From: Frigoribacterium sp.
Lineage (GTDB): Bacteria > Actinomycetota > Actinomycetes > Actinomycetales > Microbacteriaceae
DNA: 64,000 bases
NCBI GenBank assembly: GCA_025408445.1
Contig: JANYIZ010000013.1
Location: 1-64,000 of the forward strand
Direction of reading: 5' to 3'
Under the pieces are notes generated by a model, which made no database searches, had not been told where the DNA came from, and saw only the letters and a list, made by a program, of their open reading frames with translations. Below, piece by piece: positions 7,700 through 16,386 of the stretch. The translations under genes and the position numbers were made by a program. Position 1 is the first letter of the stretch, and every line of letters begins with the position of its first letter.

Positions 7700-9448
7700 T
7701 CAGGAGCGCAACCACACCGCAGTGTCACTCGGAAGCTGCCGCGCGTCGAACTCCTCGGAGGCCACAATGACCTCGCCAGCGGGCAACTCCACCGCGGCAT
7801 CGCCGGTGTTGGCGATCACCGTGACGGAGCCGTTGCGGAAGGCGACCACGGCAACCGGGTAGCCGTCGAGCCACTCGATATCGCCGAGTCCGAGATTTGC
7901 GCGCGACCGTGCTGCCAGCAGGGTGCGATAGAGCTCGAGGGTCGAGCCGGGCAGGCCGCGCTGCGCGTCGCGAGCGTAGGGCGCCCAGTCCTCCGGCTGC
8001 GGGAGCCAGCTTTTGCCACTCGAGCCGAACCCGTAGGCCGGCGCGTCCGCCTCCCAGGGGATCGGCACTCGGCATCCATCGCGCCCGTAGCGCTCGCCGC
8101 TGGTTCGGAACCAGGTGGGGTCTTGGCGTGCCTCGTCGGGGAGATCGATAACTTCGGGAAGGCCCAGCTCTTCGCCCTGGTAGATGTAGGCGCTGCCCGG
8201 CAGTGCGAGCATGAGCGTGGTCGCCGCGCGCGCACGGCGCAGTCCGAGAGAACGTACCGGCTGACCGGGGGATCGCGGCCCAATACCGTGCCCCTGTGGG
8301 TTCTCGGCCGTGACCGCGAGGCGCGAGGCGTGACGGACCACATCGTGGTTGGAGAGCACCCAGGTGCTCGGTGCGCCGACGCCGGTGAAGGCGGCAAGCG
8401 AAGCGTTAATGGTCGCCCGCATGGACGGGCCACTCCAGGGCGTCTCGAGGTAGGAAAAGTTGAATGCCTGCTGCATCTCGTCGGGGCGTACCCAGTGCGC
8501 GAGCTTGTCGAGTGGCTCGACCCAGGCCTCGGCGCAGAGCACGCGATCGCCCTCGTATTCCTCCAGCACGCAGTGCCAGTCGCGGTAGATCTCGTGCACG
8601 CCTTCTTGCGCCCAGTACGGTGGTGTGGTTTCGCCCCTTCCGAGATGGGCGTCGATTTCTGGCTCAAGCCCCAGGCTGCCGCTTCCGCCCATACTGCCGC
8701 CGCCGGCCGATGGCGTGTAATCGGGAAGGCCGGCCGCCTTGATTAGCCCGTGCGCGACATCCACTCGGAAGCCGTCGACGCCGCGGTCAAGCCAAAAGCG
8801 CAGGATGTGGCGGAACTGGTCGCGTACCCACGGGTTCTGCCAGTCGAGGTCGGGCTGCGAGGCGTCGAAGAGGTGAAGGTACCACTGGCCAGGGGTGCCA
8901 TCGGCTTTGGTGAGGCGGCTCCAGGCCGGTCCGCCGAAGACGGATTCCCAGTTGTTGGGTGGCAGCTCGCCGTCGACGCCCGCGCCGTCACGGAACAGGT
9001 AGCGCCCTCGTTCGGGGCTTCCCTCCGGCGAGGCGAGCGCGGATTGGAACCACGCGTGATGGTCTGAGGAGTGGTTGGGTACCAGGTCCACGATGAGCTT
9101 GAGCCCGAGTTCGTGCACGCGCTTCTCGAGCGCGTCGAAGTCGGCGAGGGTTCCGAAGATCGGGTCGACGTCGCAATAGTCGGCCACGTCGTATCCCGCG
9201 TCTTTCTGTGGCGACGTATAAAAGGGCGAGAGCCAGATCGCATCCACCCCGAGTTCCACTAGCGCGGGAAGGCGCTCGGTGACTCCGACGAGGTCGCCAA
9301 GGCCGTCGTCTCCCATGCCGTCGGCGAAGGAGCGAGGGTAAATCTGGTAGATCACCGCGGAGCGCCACCACTGAATTCCGGCGGCGCTGGAAAGGGTGAC
9401 GGACTCGGTTGAGGGCACGGAGGATCCCTGCAGAATGTCGAGGCTCAT
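7700..9448 (-). CDS. GH13 alpha-glucosidase (oligo-1,6-/maltose-type)
   Basis: The 582-residue cytoplasmic glycoside hydrolase probably frees glucose from the non-reducing ends of short alpha-glucans. The GH13 blocks are in order: DLVPNHSS near residue 121, GFRVDVAHG with nucleophile Asp230, CAEAW with acid/base Glu307, and LSNHDVVRH with Asp369. The start WWRSAVIYQIYPRSFADG and the absence of an N-terminal CBM domain fit the alpha-glucosidase subfamilies. No signal peptide is seen. The gene is divergent from a second GH13 gene (9588) across 139 bp that hold a GGAAGCGCTTCC operator-like palindrome. Exact substrate is not decidable from sequence. Confidence 0.92.
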   Translation of the reverse strand: MSLDILQGSSVPSTESVTLSSAAGIQWWRSAVIYQIYPRSFADGMGDDGLGDLVGVTERLPALVELGVDAIWLSPFYTSPQKDAGYDVADYCDVDPIFGTLADFDALEKRVHELGLKLIVDLVPNHSSDHHAWFQSALASPEGSPERGRYLFRDGAGVDGELPPNNWESVFGGPAWSRLTKADGTPGQWYLHLFDASQPDLDWQNPWVRDQFRHILRFWLDRGVDGFRVDVAHGLIKAAGLPDYTPSAGGGSMGGSGSLGLEPEIDAHLGRGETTPPYWAQEGVHEIYRDWHCVLEEYEGDRVLCAEAWVEPLDKLAHWVRPDEMQQAFNFSYLETPWSGPSMRATINASLAAFTGVGAPSTWVLSNHDVVRHASRLAVTAENPQGHGIGPRSPGQPVRSLGLRRARAATTLMLALPGSAYIYQGEELGLPEVIDLPDEARQDPTWFRTSGERYGRDGCRVPIPWEADAPAYGFGSSGKSWLPQPEDWAPYARDAQRGLPGSTLELYRTLLAARSRANLGLGDIEWLDGYPVAVVAFRNGSVTVIANTGDAAVELPAGEVIVASEEFDARQLPSDTAVWLRS

Positions 9449-9478
9449 GCGAAAACCCTATTGCATCCCCGCCAGACG

Positions 9479-9490
9479 GGAAGCGCTTCC
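9479..9490. promoter_or_regulatory. LacI-type operator-like palindrome between the divergent GH13 genes
   Basis: GGAAGCGCTTCC is a perfect 12-bp palindrome with the central CG and half-sites typical of LacI/GalR-family operators. It lies 31 bp before the alpha-glucosidase start and upstream of CATAAT (9499-9504), a possible -10 for the rightward gene. It could repress both directions. No maltose-type regulator gene is adjacent. Confidence 0.6.
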
Positions 9491-9587
9491 ACTGCTGGCA
9501 TAATTCGGATGCGACGGTGTTTCTGCAGTTTCTCCACTGACCTGCCGGGCCCAACGGCCCTTTCGCGTCGCACAAAAAAGGATCATC

Positions 9588-11504
9588 ATGGGCATCGTGC
9601 ACGAGCCGCATCACGACGGTTCTCCCCTCTACGTCTCCGACGCCACGCCCCGACTTGGCGATCGCGTGCGCGTGCGTGTGCGGATCCCGTCGGCTTTCGG
9701 TCCGGTCGATGTCGTACGCACGCGCTCCAATCCCAATCACGAACCGCGGTTCACGATGGCATCCCCCGTGGCGATAGTCGAGGGCTGGGAGTGGTGGGAA
9801 GCGGAGATCGAGGTGGAGAACCTGACCCACGGCTACCGCTTTCTCTTCACACTCGGCGACGGGTCCAACTGTTGGCTCAACGCCACGGGTCTTCACACGA
9901 TCGAGACTCTTGACTCGGAGGACTTCAAGATCCTCGCCCACCCTGCGCCGCCGGAGTGGGCGAAGGCCAGCGTGATGTACTAGGTGTTCCCTGACCGGTT
10001 CGCCCGATCTGCGGATGCCGCGGGGCGCGAACTGCCGGCCTGGGCAGAGCAGGCGCAGTGGAGCGATCCGGTGACGCACGTCGGGCCGCACACGTCGACC
10101 CAGTTTTACGGTAGCGATCTGAAGGGCATTGAGCAGCACCTCGATCACCTCGAGCGCCTCGGCGTCACCATGCCCTATCTCACCCCGGTCTTCCCCGCGC
10201 GGTCCAATCACCGCTACGACGCGCTCTCCTTCGATGAGGTCGATCCCCTTCTCGGCGGGGATGCGGCGCTTATTGCCCTGGTGCATTCGGCGCACGCTCG
10301 CGGTCTCCGGGTGATCGGCGACCTCACCTCGAATCACAGTGGCGACGCGCACGAATGGTTCGAGGCATCCCACCTCAGGCCCGGTACGCCAGAGAGCGCC
10401 TTCTACTACTGGCTGGATGCCGAGCAGCGCGACTACGCGTCGTGGCTGGGCGTGCCGAGCCTTCCCAAGTTCAATTGGAACTCGCCCGGACTGCGGGCTC
10501 GGTTCATCGAGGGACCGGACTCCATCGTGGCGAAGTGGCTGGCACCTCCCTATTCGCTCGACGGCTGGCGCATCGACGTCGCGAACATGACGGGACGCCA
10601 TCTGACCGACGATCTCAATGCCGAAGTACGGGGCATCATCCGGCGCACAATGATCGAGATCAACCCCGACACGATCCTGCTCGGTGAATCGACCAACGAT
10701 GCGACGAGCGATTTTCAGGGCGACGCATGGCACGGCGCGATGACCTACGCCAACTTCACCCGACCGGTGTGGGGCTGGCTGTCGGCCCAGGAGCGCGAAT
10801 CGTCGTACTTCGGTTTGCCGTTCGGCAGGATTCCGTCCTACTCCGGTGAGCAGGTCCTCGCGGCGCATCGCCAGTTTGCGCACGGCTTTCCCTGGCGTGT
10901 GCAGCTGAGCACGATGAACGCTCTCGACACGCATGACACCCCGCGCTTTCTCACGCACGCGATCGACGGCGCCCAGCCGGTGGCTGTCGGGCTGTCAATG
11001 ACGATGCCGGGCATCCCCGTGGTCTTCGCCGGCGACGAGTTCGGCCTGGTCGGTGACGACGGTGAGCACTCACGAACGCCCATACCGTGGGACCAGGTGG
11101 ATGCCGCGGCCCCCACGATCGATCTCTACTCCGATCTCATCCACCTGCGCACCGGACATCCGGCACTCAACGGTGGTGGTATGCGCTGGCTGCATGTCGG
11201 GCGAGAGGTGCTCGTTTTCATCCGAGAGATAGCCAAGGAGTCGGTCCTCGTGATCGCCGCCCGGGGCGCCTACGATGTGTCGCTTCCCGCGCATGCCTTC
11301 GCCGGGATGCCGCGGCCGCTCTACGGGCACGCGACGGCCGAGCGCGGCGGCGCCGGCATCCGCCTGTCTGGAAGTGGTCCGTCGTTCAGCGCGTTCGCGC
11401 TGCCTGGCCTCGCGCTGCCCGACTTCTCTGCGACGGGACCGGTGCTCGAAGTCGAGCCGGAACGTTCACTCCGGCGTACGAAAGGGGTGGCGCGCGGATG
11501 CTAG
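9588..11504 (+). pseudogene. GH13 glycosidase (cyclomaltodextrinase/neopullulanase-like) split by an in-frame amber codon
   Basis: One continuous frame encodes a GH13 enzyme of about 638 residues, interrupted only by TAG at 9981-9983. The first part (9588-9980) is the N-terminal beta-sandwich domain typical of neopullulanase-type enzymes and ends KASVMY. The second part begins VFPDRFA. In the family this junction reads MYQVFPDRF, so TAG replaces a Gln codon (CAG) by one C-to-T change. Downstream catalytic blocks are intact: GWRIDVANM (nucleophile Asp), LLGESTND (Glu) and DTHDTPRF (Asp). The GTG at 9984 could restart translation, but without the N domain. The frame is otherwise undamaged, so the change is recent, a sequencing error, or a readthrough codon. 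Confidence 0.85.
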
Positions 11505-11595
11505 TCTCTTACGGTGCCAGACGGCGCCGTGCTGTTCGCAGCGCCGTGCAACCGACGTGGTTCGATAGACGCAATTGGTGTGATTGACATTTCAC

Positions 11596-11667
<72 letters not shown>

Positions 11668-11695
11668 CGCGCAGCCCCTCGTCGGGCCGCGTCCC

Positions 11696-11769
11696 GGCGG
11701 GGTAGCTCAGGTGGTTAGAGCACACGGCTCATAATCGTGGTGTCGCGGGTTCAAGTCCCGCTCCCGCTA
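11696..11769 (+). tRNA. tRNA-Met (CAT), elongator type
   Basis: The acceptor GGCGGGG pairs with TCCCGCT (11762-11768). The D arm is GCTC/GAGC, the anticodon loop CTCATAA with anticodon CAT, and the T arm GCGGG-TTCAAGT-CCCGC. The G1-T72 pair and lack of the initiator three-G-C stem argue for elongator Met; tRNA-Ile2 (CAT) is the alternative. It lies 28 bp after tRNA-Thr, probably in one transcript. Confidence 0.93.
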
Positions 11770-11916
11770 CATCATTTCCGTGAGGAATCAGCCTTGCCGC
11801 GGGCAGGCAACCTGTCGACGTCATCCTCGCGCTCGCTTGTACTGACCGGTCAAGTTGGGCGCCGCCGCCGGAGCAGCCGACGCTGATTGCACTTGGGCGC
11901 TGACGGAGACGCGGGC

Positions 11917-12696
11917 CTATTCGGTGGGTTTGATGGCGACGCGTCCGCTGCCTGTGCGGGCAAGGTAGAGGCGGGCACCGGTGCGGGCGATGAACTCGTC
12001 GACGGCCTCGCGGGAGCCTTGCCACCAGCCGTAGTCGTCGAGCAGGAGAACACCGCCCGGAATAAGCCGGTCATACAGGTGCGCCAGCTCGTGTGCGGTC
12101 GATTCGTACCAATCCGTGTCAAGCCGAAGTATGGCAATGCGTTCGGGTGCCATGCCGGGGATGGTCTGCTCGACCGGTCCCTTGACGAAATGCAGCTTCT
12201 CTTGCGGGTAGGGGACCTGACGGAAGCCTTCCTGCACATCCTCGAGGGAGGCATACGCCCATACGCGGGATGTCTTGTCGGAAGAGGCCAACAGCTCGGC
12301 CGCGGGTCGACCGTCGGTCCGCCGGTCCCGCGGACCGGGCGCGGGCATGCCCTCGTACGTGTCGAACAGGTAAAGGTCGCGGTCGTGTGCGCCCGCAGCG
12401 TCGAGCGCCCGGGCAATCGCGTGCATGCTCCCGCCGCGCCACACGCCGCATTCCACGACCGCCCCTGGGATGTTGTGCCGGGTGACGTAGCGGGCTGCCA
12501 TGATCACCGCGTACAGCTTCTCGAAGCTCGTCATCGTGTACGGCCGCACCAGGCCGATGATCGCCGCGGCTTCCTCATCGATATCCTGCGGAATCTTCGC
12601 CGCAGAGGTCCCGCCGCCTGTGCGCGGGCGGGCACGCCGTACTTCGTATCCGGTCAGTTGGGAAAGGGCAGCATTGAGACGTTTGTGCACCGACAT
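11917..12696 (-). CDS. TylF/MycF-like class I SAM-dependent methyltransferase
   Basis: The ~259-residue protein resembles TylF/MycF sugar O-methyltransferases. It has the SAM-site motif VVECGVWRGGSM and FDTYEGMPAP. Two acidic metal-site stretches, ILRLDTDWYEST and VLLLDDYGWW, match the Mg-binding Asp pair in MycF. The protein is soluble. I used ATG at 12696; an in-frame TTG at 12705 has AAGG at better spacing and is a real alternative. Such enzymes also occur in surface glycan and non-ribosomal product pathways, and no such cluster is visible here. It is a lone gene just past a tRNA pair, so horizontal gain is possible but unproven. Confidence 0.88.
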   Translation of the reverse strand: MSVHKRLNAALSQLTGYEVRRARPRTGGGTSAAKIPQDIDEEAAAIIGLVRPYTMTSFEKLYAVIMAARYVTRHNIPGAVVECGVWRGGSMHAIARALDAAGAHDRDLYLFDTYEGMPAPGPRDRRTDGRPAAELLASSDKTSRVWAYASLEDVQEGFRQVPYPQEKLHFVKGPVEQTIPGMAPERIAILRLDTDWYESTAHELAHLYDRLIPGGVLLLDDYGWWQGSREAVDEFIARTGARLYLARTGSGRVAIKPTE

Positions 12697-13010
12697 AATC
12701 CACAAAGTACCTTACCGGGGGCGAGATGAGTGATTCCGGGGGTGTTGGTGCGCCTTCGTGAGGGGAGGGTGTCCAGGATGTGGTCGCAACGATCGATCGG
12801 GGCGTGGAGGCGCTGCTGGACGCCGGCCTCGACACTCCGGCCACCGTACTTTAGGTGAGAACGGACGACTTCACCCTGGAATGACGGTGGCTGCGGCACG
12901 CCCGCCAGCACTATGCCGGGCCGTTCCCGTTTCGACCCGGCCGATGGCGCCGATCACCAGCTTGGCCCCGACACTGCCTTCGGGGCACACTGCCTTCGCT
13001 TCGGCTCCCC
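12697..13010. other. Intergenic stretch without recognisable gene
   Basis: This stretch holds no supported gene. A short frame (about 12764-12854, +) reads DVVATIDRGVEALLDAGLDT before a TAG and looks like the tail of a decayed gene, but I cannot name it. No promoter or terminator stands out. Confidence 0.4.
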
Positions 13011-13460
13011 TTATGCCGCTGCAGCCAGGATGATCGCCTGTTCGCCAGCAACCCAGGCGAGCATCGCGCATTTGACTCGCGCCGCATATCGGGACACCCC
13101 ACCGAGGGCGACAGCATCGCCGAGCAGTTCTTCATCGGGCTCGATCGTGCCACGTGACCGCATCGCGACGCGGAAGAGCTCGATGCGGGCCGCGAGATCG
13201 GCCGGTGTCAGACCCGGCGCGAGATCGGAGAAGAGCGAAGCGGAGGCCTGGGAGATAGCGCAGCCATGACCCTCCCACCGAATGGCGCGGATGCGATCCG
13301 TTCCAGGCTCCAAGTGCAGTTGCAGAGTGATCTCGTCACCGCAGGTGGGATTGATCTGGTGCGATTCAGCGGCCGCGTGATCTTCAAGGCCGCGACCGTG
13401 CGGGCGGCGCGACAGGTCGAGAATCACTTCCTGGTAGAGGGATTCCATCGCAGAACTCAC
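13011..13460 (-). CDS. sufU: SufU-type Fe-S cluster assembly sulfur-transfer protein
   Basis: The 149-residue protein accepts persulfide sulfur from SufS through a Zn-bound active-site Cys and passes it to the SufBCD scaffold. Conserved residues are Cys40 and Asp42 (NPTCGDE), Cys67 (GHGCAISQAS) and Cys131 (RVKCAMLAW). The region between the last two is long, as in SufU rather than IscU. Its start overlaps the sufS stop by four bases, which indicates translational coupling. The other suf genes (sufBCD) are not in the window. Confidence 0.93.
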   Translation of the reverse strand: MSSAMESLYQEVILDLSRRPHGRGLEDHAAAESHQINPTCGDEITLQLHLEPGTDRIRAIRWEGHGCAISQASASLFSDLAPGLTPADLAARIELFRVAMRSRGTIEPDEELLGDAVALGGVSRYAARVKCAMLAWVAGEQAIILAAAA

Positions 13461-14764
13461 GCGTTCACACCGAAGAACTTTGTCGCATCGGCGAGCGCAT
13501 TGAGAAAATCGTCAATCTCGTTTTCAGTGGTGTAGAGGTAGCCGCTTGCCCTTGTTGACGAGGTGACACCCAACCTGCGATGGAGGGGTTGAGTGCAGTG
13601 ATGGCCGACACGAACCGCGATCGATCGGTCGTCGAGGAACTGGCCGATGTCGTGGGAGTGAACACCCTCGACGTCAAAGCTTGCCAAGCCGACTCGAGCC
13701 TGCCCGATACCCGGGCCGAGGACGGTCACCCCCGGTATCTCGTTCAGCCCGACAACAAGATGCTGCCCGAGAGTCGCTTCGTGCTGGGCGATGCGGTCGA
13801 TTCCGATGTGGTCGAGGTAGTCGACGGCGCTCGCCAGCGCTATCGCCTGCGAAACGCGTTGGGTACCGGCCTCGAACCGATGCGGGGATGGCAGATATTC
13901 TGCGCTGTCCATAGTGACGGTGGTGATCATCGATCCTCCGGTGAGGAATGGCGGCAATGCATTGAGCAGTTCGCTGCGGCCGAATAGCACGCCGATGCCG
14001 GTTGGACCGAGCATCTTATGCCCGGAGAATGCTGCGAAGTCAACATCCAGGGCGGCAAGATCGAGCGGAAGATGCGGCGCAGACTGGCATGCGTCGAGAA
14101 CGGTAAGAGCGCCGACCGAGCGCGCCAGAGCGACCAGTTCCTGCACGGGGTTGATGACGCCGAGCACGTTGGAGACATGTGTGAAGGCAAGGATTCGCGT
14201 GCGCGAGGTGATGAGGCGGGCCGCCTCGTCCATTCGCAGCGTGCCATCTGCGGAAATGGGAATGAAGCGCAACACCGCTCCGGTTCTTGCCGCGAGTTCC
14301 TGCCACGGCACCAGATTGGCGTGGTGCTCCATTTCGGTGACGACGATCTCGTCGCCGGATGCGAGGCGAAATCGCTCCGCTGCCGGTCCACCGCGGCCAG
14401 CGGTCGCGTTACCGATCGCATAGGCGACCAGATTCAGTGCCTCGGTGGCATTGGAGGTCCAGACGATCTCGTCTTCACGCGCACCGACAAAACGAGCGAC
14501 CGTGGCTCGCGCATCCTCGAAACGCTCGGTCGCGAGCGCAGCCAGTGTGTGGGCTCCGCGATGGACCGCCGCATTCTCGCGCTCGTAATATTCGCGTTCG
14601 ACCTCGATGACGGAGCGAGGTTTCTGGGATGTCGCGCCGGAGTCGAGGTAGACGAGGGGGCGCCCATTCACCTCCCGATGAAGGATAGGGAAATCGGCCC
14701 GGAGGGCAGCGATCTCCGAAGAGGTTAGTGTGCGTGGTGATGTTAGCGCGGGGAAGGTTGGCAT
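13457..14764 (-). CDS. sufS: SufS-type cysteine desulfurase
   Basis: The 435-residue PLP enzyme removes sulfur from L-cysteine and forms an enzyme persulfide for Fe-S cluster synthesis. The PLP-binding Lys250 lies in FSGHKMLGPTGIG and the persulfide Cys390 in VRVGHHCTQP. The N-terminal LDSGATSQKP and TSNATEALNLVA blocks are standard for class V aminotransferases. The length is slightly above the usual ~405 because of a short N-terminal extension and an insert near residues 120-133. It is first in a two-gene operon with sufU. The upstream 866 bp have no intact gene. Confidence 0.95.
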   Translation of the reverse strand: MPTFPALTSPRTLTSSEIAALRADFPILHREVNGRPLVYLDSGATSQKPRSVIEVEREYYERENAAVHRGAHTLAALATERFEDARATVARFVGAREDEIVWTSNATEALNLVAYAIGNATAGRGGPAAERFRLASGDEIVVTEMEHHANLVPWQELAARTGAVLRFIPISADGTLRMDEAARLITSRTRILAFTHVSNVLGVINPVQELVALARSVGALTVLDACQSAPHLPLDLAALDVDFAAFSGHKMLGPTGIGVLFGRSELLNALPPFLTGGSMITTVTMDSAEYLPSPHRFEAGTQRVSQAIALASAVDYLDHIGIDRIAQHEATLGQHLVVGLNEIPGVTVLGPGIGQARVGLASFDVEGVHSHDIGQFLDDRSIAVRVGHHCTQPLHRRLGVTSSTRASGYLYTTENEIDDFLNALADATKFFGVNA

Positions 14765-15424
14765 GATGACGGCCTCAAATTTCTGTACCGTTCCATGCTA
14801 ACCGCGTGCTGTCGAGCGAATTCAAATGTGAGCTTTTTGCCCCGTCGAAGTATTTCTTCGGATGGCCGGGGGTATTCAGCCGGGCATTGCGAAACTTCCT
14901 CTCCGTTGTCGCAGAGCACGCGACGGATGCTCGCGTCGACGCCTATCGAGTGCCGGAGCTCGAGAAGGGGCTACGCAGTGGTGCCGTGAATGTCACGCCC
15001 GATGTGATGGGTCTCACTGGTCATTCGAAGCCGCCCCGACAAACACCACACCGTCCGCGATGGCCTCCTCAAGGGAAAAGAACTTCACCCGTAGGTGCGC
15101 AGCGGCGAAGCTCGACATCGTGGGGTCGTCGCCTTCGCGTTCCGTACCGTGACGACGGCCGCCGCTGTAGTCACTGGTCGCTGTTAGGCACGGGACTACA
15201 TCGTCACGAATCGGTGGATGCTTGGCCGTGCGACGCGCGCTCCCGGGGCATTCGCGAAGTTCGGTGGCGCGAGTATCGAGTTTGCGAATCTCACTCGAAA
15301 CAGAACTCGTGTGAGTCAGCCACGATCGAATTCCGCTCTGACTCTTTCGAGGAGGACCGGTCGCTTCGGACGGGGCCTGAGGGTCTGATCAGAACGGTTT
15401 CGAATGACCAGCGAGACCCATCTC
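14765..15424. other. Gene-poor stretch with decayed sequence
   Basis: No intact gene is supported. A + frame at 14806-15432 covers the region but changes character midway and runs through both inverted repeats, so I treat it as spurious. On the minus strand two short pieces look protein-like: one near 14945-14880 reading RRVLCDNGEEVSQ, reminiscent of an IS481/IS3 transposase core, and one near 15125-15020 ending GVVFVGAASNDQ at a stop inside the left repeat. Confidence 0.4.
15006..15422. mobile_element. Possible insertion-sequence remnant with 24-bp inverted ends
   Basis: The ends 15006-15029 (GATGGGTCTC...CATTCGAA) and 15399-15422 are inverted copies that differ at one base. The similarity continues a few bases inward. 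Outside the left copy the sequence TGTCACGCCCGATGT is of the type seen at IS481-family ends. The 370 bp between them carry no intact transposase, so this would be an internally deleted, non-autonomous copy. No target duplication was identified. The family assignment is inference. Confidence 0.45.
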
Positions 15425-15491
15425 ATAGGTAAAACCTATGTAAATAGAAGCAAACCGACTGGTTGTTCGTTATCGGAGGCGACCCTAGGCT
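15425..15491 (+). promoter_or_regulatory. LysR box plus promoter of the ABC transporter operon
   Basis: The box ATAG-GTAAAAC-CTAT (15425-15439) fits the LysR T-N11-A rule and sits in the longer palindrome CATAGGT-AAA-ACCTATG. After 23 bp comes -35 TTGTTC (15463-15468), then 17 bp, then -10 TAGGCT (15486-15491). The box centre lies 66 bp before the predicted start of transcription at about 15498, which is the classical activator position. The leader to the TTG start is ~133 nt. The same geometry occurs at two other promoters of the island. Confidence 0.65.
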
Positions 15492-15630
15492 CTGGCTAAC
15501 CCTCTCCCGATGGGGAGAGTCATGGTGGACACATCTTGGAATTGTGGCAGGGACCGGAGGCGGCCGAGCTGCCCCTGCGTCTCATTCACAGATCTGCGAC
15601 CGTCTTGCGGTCAATCCTGAGAGGAAGATT

Positions 15631-16386
15631 TTGACTCATCTACTGGAAGCCCGGGGTCTCGTCAAGAACTACGGTCACGTCGAAGTGCTGCGAGGCACGG
15701 ACTTTGTAGTCGATGCAGGCCAGGTCGTGGCCCTCATAGGCGACAACGGTGCCGGCAAGAGCACACTGGTCAAAATCCTCTCGGGAGTGATTCAACCCGA
15801 CGGCGGCGAAATTCTGCTGAACGGCAATCCGGTCGTTTTTAAGTCTCCGATCCACGCCCGCAAGTTCGGCATCGAGACGGTTTACCAGGATCTAGCCCTC
15901 GCACCGGACCTCGGTCCAGCCGAAAATGCCTACATCGGTCGTGAATTGCTCAGGCCTGGCTTCCTCGGCAAGCTTGGTGTTCTCGATAAGGCGCGCATGC
16001 TGCGGGAAGCGGCGGAGACCTTCACCTCGTTGGGGACCGACGTGAAAGACCTCGATGCGCCGGTCGCAGCCCTTTCGGGTGGCCAACGACAGAGCGTCGC
16101 CATCTGCCGCGCGGTCATGTGGGCAAAGGGTCTCGTATTCATGGATGAACCGACGGCTGCTCTCGGCGTGCGACAGACGCGGCGAGTTCTCGACCTCATC
16201 CGGCGGGTCGCCGACAGCGGCATCGCCGTCGTACTCATCAGCCACAACATGCCTGAAGTCATGGAGGTCGCCGACAGTATCCAGGTGCTGCGTCTCGGTA
16301 AGACCGCAGCCCATTTCACGGCAGAAGACGCGGACCTCGACAAACTGGTCGGCGCCATGACCGGTTCGATTGAGGTAATCGCATGA
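15631..16386 (+). CDS. Ribose-type sugar ABC transporter, ATP-binding protein (single NBD)
   Basis: The ~251-residue ATPase drives uptake by the permease encoded next. Walker A is GDNGAGKST, the Q-loop region VYQDLALAPDL, the signature LSGGQRQS, Walker B VFMDEPTAAL, and the switch His is in ISHNM. A single nucleotide-binding domain resembles the FrcA/short RbsA type rather than the duplicated RbsA. I chose the TTG at 15631 because GAGGAAG lies just upstream and homology starts there (THLLEARGLVKNYG); the frame upstream is open but not protein-like. It overlaps the permease gene by four bases (ATGA). Confidence 0.9.
   Translation: MTHLLEARGLVKNYGHVEVLRGTDFVVDAGQVVALIGDNGAGKSTLVKILSGVIQPDGGEILLNGNPVVFKSPIHARKFGIETVYQDLALAPDLGPAENAYIGRELLRPGFLGKLGVLDKARMLREAAETFTSLGTDVKDLDAPVAALSGGQRQSVAICRAVMWAKGLVFMDEPTAALGVRQTRRVLDLIRRVADSGIAVVLISHNMPEVMEVADSIQVLRLGKTAAHFTAEDADLDKLVGAMTGSIEVIA

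Noticed and set aside
8988-10958. A 656-codon open frame on the minus strand across both GH13 genes
   Set aside because: It is antisense to the split GH13 gene and out of frame with the alpha-glucosidase on its own strand. Its sequence is Arg/His-rich and lacks family motifs, as expected of a shadow frame in high-GC DNA.
14806-15432. A 208-codon frame upstream of the ABC operon
   Set aside because: It has no ribosome site, runs through both inverted repeats, and changes composition at the repeats.
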